This document shows positions 34,201-43,200 of a DNA stretch of 64,000 bases, piece after piece. The translations under genes were made by a program, and so were the position numbers. The stretch is from positions 2,356,001 through 2,420,000 of the forward strand of contig CBDCUW010000004.1 of NCBI GenBank assembly GCA_965222745.1, in the 5' to 3' direction. The notes beneath the pieces are model-generated. The model was not told where the DNA came from. It was given only the letters and a program-made list of their open reading frames with translations, and did no database searches. Source of the stretch: CBDCUW01 sp965222745 (lineage in GTDB: Bacteria; Planctomycetota; Planctomycetia; Pirellulales; Pirellulaceae). Within the stretch, counting starts at the first letter, position 1, and every line of letters begins with the position of its first letter.

Positions 34201-37200
34201 CGGAATTCGTGCGAGTGGTTTCGTATTGGATGTCGGCGGCGATCAAGTCAAGCGATTGGTCGAAGTTGGAGACAGCCAGGTCGGTGTACTTGTCGGCTTG
34301 CTGGTTTGCTTCGGCAGCCAGCCAATCGGAATCGAGCGTTTGGCGACCGGCGGCGAAATCGTCCGCGACGGTTTGCAAGTCGGCGGCGTGTTGGGTGGCG
34401 TTGCCACTGAAGGCAAAGTCTCGTTCGGCTTGGGCATTGCCAACGTCGCGATCGCGAATCGCTTGTGCGGTGCCATCGGCGTACGTTTCGGCCGGTAGTT
34501 CCAAAGCGACGTAGAAATCTCGGACCGAATCGGCCCGGGTCACCGCCCGTTCATGCTGTGTATCGGCCACAGCGATCGCTTGAGTTTCAACTGCCAGCAC
34601 ATGAGCTTGGCTGCGGTCGACTTGGGCGGTTTGCATTCGCAAGGCGTAGACCGAGTCGGCCGAGTTGCGATCGGTCGCCAGGTTGGCGTAGTGGACCGAG
34701 GCGGTCGTCCACCAGGAGGCTCGCGCGGTGGCGGCATCGACTAAGTACTGCGACCAGTCCGATTGCAAGTCGGTGTCGATGGAGGTGTGAGCGGCGACGC
34801 GGGCGGTTTCCTGCGTGTTCCAGAGGGCGATGTCGGCCGCGGCAAGGGAAGCTCGAAGCGAGGCGTCAGCGGTGGTTTCGGCGATGCGGAAGGTGCCTTC
34901 GGCGACGGCGTGAAGGTCGCCCCTGATTTTGTCGGCCGCAGCGATGTTGATCGACTGCGTCTTTTCCAAGCCGGCGATCTGGACCTCGAACGCATGTTGG
35001 AGGGTTACCGATTCGGCGGCGTAGGCGGCCGTCGCCGTCTGTTCATCTTGCCGCCAGTCCAACAGCGCGTCGGCAGTGCCGGTGACGTAGGTCAGTTCGG
35101 CATCGGCCAGTCCTAGCAGTTGGTTTTGGATTTGGGTGGCGGAATCGAAGCCGAGGACACCGTCGAGCTGGTACCCTTTGGAAACGGCAACCAGGTCGAT
35201 TCCGTATTGTTTTTCGGCCACCGCCACGTCGTGTTCGTAGCCGGCCATGTGCGAAGCAGCTTCGCTGCGGCGGGTGTTGAGATGAGGAAGCAGCGATGAC
35301 GAACGGGTGTTGGAGGCACTGACGGTGCCGACAGCCCGATCGCGGTCGTACTGGGCCACGTCCTTGGCAAAGGTTTCATCGGCAGTTGCCTTGGCGGTGT
35401 TTTCGATTTGACGAGCCACCACCAAGTCGTAGGGAACTTGGAACTGGGCCGCGGCCGATGCAGTGGCGTGAACCACCAGCGCCGGGGAGACGTCGTCGAT
35501 CCAATCGGCTTTGGCTTGAGTGTAGGCAGCCTGGTAAACGTCGAAAGGATTTGCAGGAGAGGAAACAGCGATCGCCAGCGCCCGCTGCGCCTCGGCTGCC
35601 GAAACACTCTTGTGGTAGTTGGCTTCGGCGGTGGCCACCGACGTATCACGGTTCACGGCGGCCGTCTTTTCCGAATTCCGGAGAACGACCAGCGAGACAT
35701 CACTGGCAAGGATGTGATTCTTGGTGGCGGTCGCGACCGCTTCGGCATGATCCTGGCGAGCGTCGGCGAGGTCGGTTTGCTGGATCGCGAACTGTGCCAG
35801 TTCGACGGTCGATAGCGCCGATTCAGCGCTGTTGATCGCCGTCACAAAGGCCTGGCCGGCAGCACCGCGGGCATCGGCAAGGGCCACCATCGCATCACCC
35901 AGTCCCGTCATCCGATCGATCTCTTTGTCTCCGAAGGTCGAAACGTAGATGACGTCAGCCGTGTCCAGCGCATCGTAGTAAACGCCGTAAGCTGCCGTGG
36001 TCGCATCGAGATGGGATTGTTGCTGGGCCGGCGAGGCCTGGTTGCCCCAGGGTGACTGGAGGGAGAGAGGATAGGAACTGGAAGAATCGGAATGCCAACC
36101 GAAACCAAGGGCAAATCCACCATAGAGGCCGAAGAGATGGTTCCATTCCAGGGTCCAAGACCATTCGTGTCCATCGATGCCTTCGTAATCCACGGTGTGG
36201 GGATAGGGATCGAGATCGGTCCAGGTGACGTCTTGCCAATCGCCTTCGGAGTCGATGTAGCTTTGCGTGTAGATGGGGATCAACTGGCCGGCAAGAGTCG
36301 CCGCCTCGCCGCTGGCGGTAACGTGACGCGACTTGATCGCGTCGGCGATCGCCGTTTCGTAGTCCGCTTGGGCATGGATTTGAACTTTGTCAAACGTTGC
36401 CAGCGCGATCGCTTCGGCGACCGCCAGGTCGGTCGAGGCGTGCGAGACCGTTCGGTCGTAGATCGCTTGCTGGGGAGCGACTTGCTGGATGTGCTGCAAG
36501 TCGGCCAGATTGGCGGCACCGACGAGATTCAGATCGGCGGTGTTGATCTGGGTGATGCGGTTCGATTCGGCCAGCGTGATCGCATCTTGATGGACGTCCT
36601 TTGCCAATCGAAGCGCGTCGTACCAGGCGGCGTCGGCAGCAGCAACGGCGGCATCGGCAATCGCAAGAGGCGTGGCAGAGATCGTTGCGATCGCCTGTTT
36701 GGCCGCCGCATACTCGGCGGCGATGGCCGCTTCGTAAATTCCCCGCGCCGAAATCTCCCCTTCGCGAAGGAGGGAACCGGCGGAATGGTCATCGAGAGCC
36801 TTGTCGCCCGAAGCGGTCATGGCCGAATACCGATAACCGTTTTCGATCCCGATCGCGGCGATCGAGAAATCGGAATCGAGGTTGGAGACGGTGGTGGCAA
36901 AGTCTTTTTCGGCATCACCGATCGCGGTGGTGTGGGTGGTGATGGCGGCAAGGAGCCGATCGGCGAGCGCTTTCTCCGCCTCGCTCAGGTTCGCCACTTG
37001 ATCGGCGCGGTCACCGGCGTGCTGCGATTCGTAGTATTCGTCAACCTCCAGCGGTCGCACGCTGTCGGCTGCATGTACCGAAGCCCGCCAGTCGCGGATC
37101 GATTCCCACAACGGCCCGCCGGCAGCGTTGTAGTAGGCGGCCGCGATGTGCATGTTTTGGTTGAAGTCCTGCAGCGCACCGGCGCCGGCGGCAAGTTTTT

Positions 37201-40200
37201 CGGTGAGCGTGATGTTTCCCAAGTCGTATTGTTCGTCGGCGGTGAGCACATCGACGCGATAACCGGAATGCGCCCCCTCGGTGGCCTGCGTGTAGCGGCC
37301 GGCGTTGGCCTGCTGGGCAATGGAGTAGGCCGTTTCCCGTTGCATGATTGTCTCTTCCCGCCCGCGCAAGTAGAGACGTTCATTGGCACGATGGCCCGCT
37401 TGCGTGGTGTCGTACGCTTGCGAGAAGCTGTAACCATGATCGGCGAGCTGTTCGGCATGGAGCTGCCAGCCGTCGGCAACGGCGGCGGCGTAAATGTCGG
37501 TTGCATCGGCGACGTCGTCGATTCGGGCCAGTTCCGCCGCGGCGGCGGCGATTCGATAGTCGCGGTTTTCCGACGACATCTGTTGTTGGCGAGCCAGCTC
37601 TGCCAGGTGCATCTCGGTGGCGTAGTCGATTTCCGCGTCACCGCTGGCCGTTGCCCAACTGACTTCGGCGGCGGCCCGGTTGGCGTGAAGCCCGGACCAT
37701 GGCGAACCGACTTGGGCGTGCCACTGGTTCATCGCGGCGGCGTACTGGTTCGCCTCGGCTTCCCGGTAAGTTTTTAACGCCGTGGCGTCGGCGATCGTGC
37801 GAAGTCCGCTGTGTGTGACTTCCGCATCGAAATATTCCTTGTCATCCTGCGCGGTGGCGTCGATCGAGAGCTTGTTTTCGGCCGCCCGAATTTGTTCCAA
37901 GTCTCCCTCGATTTTCGAGGTTTCCACCGCCTGATTGCGATCGGCCAGCGCCAGCGATTTTTGGAACACCCGCAGCGCCTCGGCCGATTTCGCTTCGTAG
38001 TCAACGTTCAATCCATCGATACCGTCCGCGTAGGTGCCGTCGATTTGGCGAACCTCCGTGCTCCACCGCAGGTTGTTGCGCATGTCTTGCGGGTAAAGAC
38101 CGAGGTCACCTGCGGGCGCCTGGTTGCCTTCGTAAGCGGCCGCCGGCAGGTACTCCAGGCAACAGCCCAAAAGGGTTTCCCAGAGAATCCGGCCGTCGAT
38201 CGATCCGAGCCTCCGTCCCAATGCTTCATCAGCGGAACCGACGGCATGATCGTAGGAGTATTCGATTGCCCGAATGTCGCGAGCATAGTCGGCATTGGCA
38301 TCGTCTCGACTTCTCTGTTCGGCGTAGCCGGAGGCAGTCCGTTGCAGGTTGGTGATGTCGGCGATGGAGGAATCCCAGTAGGTTTCCTTGGCAGCGATCG
38401 ACAGCATGTCGCGAGTGTACTGCTCGTCAGCGATATCGTCGGCTTGCGAGTGAACCGCATCGGCGATCCGGCCATCGCGAAGCTTCTGGGCGTCGGTGAT
38501 TTCTTGAATGTGAAGGTCGCTGGCCGATTGCACATCTTGAAAATAGTCGACCTCATGGGAAGCCAAGTCCAACTGGTACTGTGTCCAGGGGGTCGCGACC
38601 GCGGTGTTCCACCGCCCCATCGCCGACTTCTTTGCCAGCGCCTCGGCAACCTCCAAGGCCGTTTGTGCTTTTTCCGTATCGGCACGTTCGACCGCCCGAT
38701 TGGCTGCCAATTTCTTGTCGAATTCAAGCTGCGCGTCGGCCACCGACTTGGCCAACGCTTGATCGATCTCGGCGTACTTTTTCTCCAGCACAATCGCCGC
38801 GTCGATCTTGTCCTGCGCTTGCTTGAGTTCCGCGATGGCGTACGCGCCGGCATACTTCCGCTCCGCCGCCGCGATCGCGATCTCCTTCTTTCTTAGTGCC
38901 GCAACGGTTCCCTTGTTGATATAACGCTGAGCGGCGTTTTCTCGCTGCGCCCGTTCGTGCGTCCAGTTCGCGATGGTGCGGCTGCGAACCTTTTTTAGCT
39001 CCAGGTAAACCTCCTTGTAAAACCGGCTGATCGCTTCGAATTCGCTGGGCGTCGGCGGCGGATCGGCGTTGATTTCATCTTGATAGTCTTGTTGGGCTTG
39101 CTGATAGTCGGCCAGGTATTGGGGCTCCGCATTGTTGATGGCGGCCATGATGTCATCGTCATCGATCTCACCGGTCCCATTGGGACCCAGTAGCGCAGCG
39201 GCGATCGCATCGTTGTAGTCGTCTTCAGCATCGGTAATCGCGCTGCTGTAGTCGGCGACATCCTGCGGCGTGGGAATGGGCTGCGAGTCGATCGCCGCGA
39301 CGGTCGATGTGAAACCCGCTTCGGCCGACAACCGATCCGCCGCCGCTTTCGCTTCGGCGGCCGCGACCTGCTGGTCATGCAGCGCGGTGGCGTCGGCGTC
39401 TTTGGTGGTTCGAGTCTCTTCAGCCCGCTCGACCTCGAAGTCGTAGGTGGCTTTCGCCTGCGCACTGGCAATCTGGTAGATGGCATCTGAATCGAAATCG
39501 TACTGCGGTCCGACGTAGTCGGGACGCTGTCGCGGCGGAGTGGCCTGATCGGCGTCGTCGGGAATCTGCACCGAGTGGATTCGCGGCGCGTCGGGCCACT
39601 CGATAGCCTCGAATGCAAAACTGGTTGTGTCGCCCGAAAAATTGTTCAGCGCGGTTTGAAAGTTGGCCGCCGCAGTGCTCAGACCGCTGGAGAAGGCAGC
39701 ATCGGCGTTTCGCAGACCCTGCTGGAACTGGGCGTCGGCAACCTGGTTGGCCGTGTCTTGGTTCGTGTTGGCGATGTCGATGGCGCCGGTGTAAGTCGTG
39801 TCGGCGTTGTTGCGGCTGGTTTGCCACTGCGTGTCGGCCGCTTGGATCGACGTCTGATGACCAGCTTGCGCAGCTGGAGCCGTTGGATCGACCGGTGACT
39901 GGAGCGTGAAGGTGAAGGAAGTCCAATCGCCCAGCACGTCTTGACCATCGATCAACAGCTCCCTGGTCCTGGCATCGATCGTCACCGAACCAGTGGCCAG
40001 GCCCGCGGGAATGAACGACCAGCGAAGGTCGGCATCGACCATCGTCGAACCGACAGACGCACCGGCGATCTCAAAATCAACAAAGGTCGCCCGCACGGCC
40101 GACGACCGATCGACCGAACCGACCAACCGCGGATCGATCGTCAAAAGGTCAGCGTCGTCATCACCGGTGTCGTTGGCTAAGCCGAACTCGGTGATCACCA

Positions 40201-43200
40201 CCGCCGGAAGAGTGGAGACGTCCGAAACCTGGTAGTTGACGTTCAAAGTTTGCCAGCTGGTCGCGTGAAGCTGCTTGGCGATCGGGTGGGCAGCCGAAGC
40301 GCGAACCGAGATCGATGTGGTTCCATCGGTCAGTTCCGCCAAACCGATCTCGAATCGACCTTCGTCATCGGTCACCGACGTGTAATCGACGATGCCGTTG
40401 CCGGTCGCATCCACTTCGACTCGAACCCCCGCGACCAGGTGCTGATCGGTCGCCAGGCCAACGAGCTTCGGCTCGATACCATAAAGCACCTCGCCGGTGT
40501 CAAAACTGAGCGAAGAAAGCTTCGGCGGTTCGTCAACCTGGTCTTCGTAAGTGAATGAAAAGTCGCTCCACGGACTGCGCAGGTCGGCCGCGGTCTTCGC
40601 GTCAAACTCGATCACGCTGGCCGAAATTTCGACCAACCCGAATCGAACCTGTTGCGGTTCGAATTGAAACCGGCCGGCCGAATCGGTGAAAACGACCTGG
40701 TCGCCCACGTCATCGTCGTCCAAATCGATTTCGACCGCCAGCCCATCAACCGGGCCATCGTTGGTGACGTAGCCGAAGACCGTCGGGTTCTCCGTGAAGC
40801 CGTCACCGCCCGTGCCCGAATCACTCAGCAGCTGCAGCGAATCGATCGCCGGCGCTTCGTTGACCGCATCTTCCAGCGTGAACGTAAAGGGAACCCACGC
40901 ACTATCGACGACCGACTGTGTCAGATGGTCGTAAGTCGACACGCTGAATAGAACCGTTTGCAGACCCGCGGCCAGCCCGGTGGGAGTGAAAGTGAATTCA
41001 CCGTTGGCACCCGTTTGAATGATGGCAACATCGGGATTGTTTGGATCGAGATCGATCTTGACCGTCGTGTACTCCTCCACATCGACGCGACCAACAATCG
41101 TCGGATCGGTGGTTACCAAGTCGGTATCGTCGGCTCCCGTGTCGTTTCGCAAACCGAGACTTTCAAACCCAACGAGCTGGGTGGTGACCGGAGCGTACTC
41201 AAAAGAAAAGGTTTCCCAATTGCCGTATTCGGTTTGTGCCAGGTACGGGTTCCACCGCGCCGGACGATAACCGATCGTCTGCGTACCAGCGGCGGGACTG
41301 GGGATTTCAAAAAAGAACAGACCATCGGTCGCCGCGGCGGTCGCGTCGATCGAACCATCATTTCCGAGGTCGATTTCCACTTCCTGCGGATCCCCGAACG
41401 AAGTGGTAAACGTTCCCGTCACCATCGCGACCGAGGTGATGGCATCGTCATCGGCCACGCCATCATCGACCAGCAATCCAAACGAAGACAATGCCGGTGG
41501 ATCATGAGGTTGATAGTCAAAACTGAAATCGGTCCAGTCGCCGGTCACCGGCCCGTCGACCGCCCGCACCCGAACGTCAACCGTTCCGATCGTGAATTGG
41601 TAGGGAGCGAATTCAAAGGCTCCGGCGCTGTCGACCGTCGCGGTCAAGTCGATGACGTCGTCACCATCGACATCCATCTCCACCGAAACGCTCGACGAAT
41701 GAACTGGTCCTAAAACACTGCCAACGATGACCGGATCGGCCGTCACACCGTCGGTCGACGAAAATCCGGTGTCTTCGCGCAATGAAACGTCGGTGATCGT
41801 GGGAACTTCTTCCGGATCGAAGACCAACGAGTTCCAACTGCCGGCTCGCTGCGATTGGTAGTAACTGTCTTGGTGAACGAGCCGGAAGGAGATTGTGTGG
41901 GACGCGAAGTTGGGCGATGCCGGAGTGTAGGTGAACCCGTCGGCAAGATTGGCCACCGCCACCGAATCGTCACTTTGGAAATCGCCGTCGGTGTCGACTT
42001 CGACGACGATGCTGCTGGCTGTGCTCTCACCCAGGTTCTCATCCCCGCTGATTTCACCGCGGTAGGTCAAGCCGTGATCGGTCGCCGAAGTTTGGAAGAC
42101 ATCGACTTCCACGTTGTCGGTCGATAGTGGCGAGGGAGGCGCAACCTCGATCGAAAAGTCAAACGGTTGCCAATCGCCGTAAAGAGTCGTCATCCCGGCG
42201 CGCGGTAGCGCCAAGCGATAGTGAAGACCTACCGGCCCGGTTGTTGCCGCAAACGTCGGCTCGGTCACCCGCGGGTCGTACTGAAATTGAAACGTTACCG
42301 GATCGACGTCGACGGTCGCTTCAGCAATCTCGTCGTCGTCGTGATCCCATTCGACTTGCAATCCCGCTTCGGACGCCCGCCGCAGAACGTGACCGTCAAC
42401 AATCGGGATCGCGGTAGACAAATCGTCGGGCGTGCCGCTGTCGTGAGCCAATCGTACACTGGCGATCTCCGATTCGGGATTCACTGGATCGACCGTCACC
42501 ACGAACGAATCGGAAATCGATTCGCTGCCATCGCTGACGATCACCGTCACCGTTGCCGTGCCCAGTTGATCGTCGATCGGGGCGATCGACACGGTTCGCG
42601 AAGCGGTCGTGCCCGAAAACAGGCCCGACGGCACGTCGATCAGTGCCGGGTTGGAAGAGATGTAACGCGTCGTCAATTCGTCCAGAGGCGTGTCGGGATC
42701 GCCGACGGTGAAGGTGACGTTGTGGCTGCCGGAGTTTTCGTCGATCGTCAAATCGGCAAGCCCCGATAGCGTCGGCGTGGTCGCCGTGTCGGTGGCCAAC
42801 AACTGCAAGGTATAATCGCCGGTCGATGCGGCGGTTCCGGTCCCTTGCAGGTTCGGATCGTAGTTCGTGTTGCCCGACCCGGTCACGCCGACGTAGTAAG
42901 TCCCAGTGACCGGCGCCGTCACCGACAGGTAAGCGTCCAAGTCGTTGGCAACATCGCCGGCGGCGCTGCCGACGTCGGCGGCCGCCAGTTCCGTTCCACT
43001 GGCGTCAAAAACTTGCAGGTAAGAATCGAGCAGACTGCCCCACGTGCCGTCGTCCAGGTAGAACGCATCAACGTCGGCCTTGAGAATCTGTCCGGCGGTC
43101 AAGTCGACGGCAAAGAGATCGACGTCCGCTTCACCATACAATCCGTTGCCGATCGTCGCGGTCACCTCGGCCGGAACATTCGGTTGCAAAGAGACCACTT

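Noticed and set aside
36092..37777. Plus-strand open frame of 561 codons inside the giant gene
   Set aside because: Low-complexity Gly/Arg/Val sequence with no motif, antisense to the Ala-rich repeat; the same applies to the 546-codon frame at 42845-44485.
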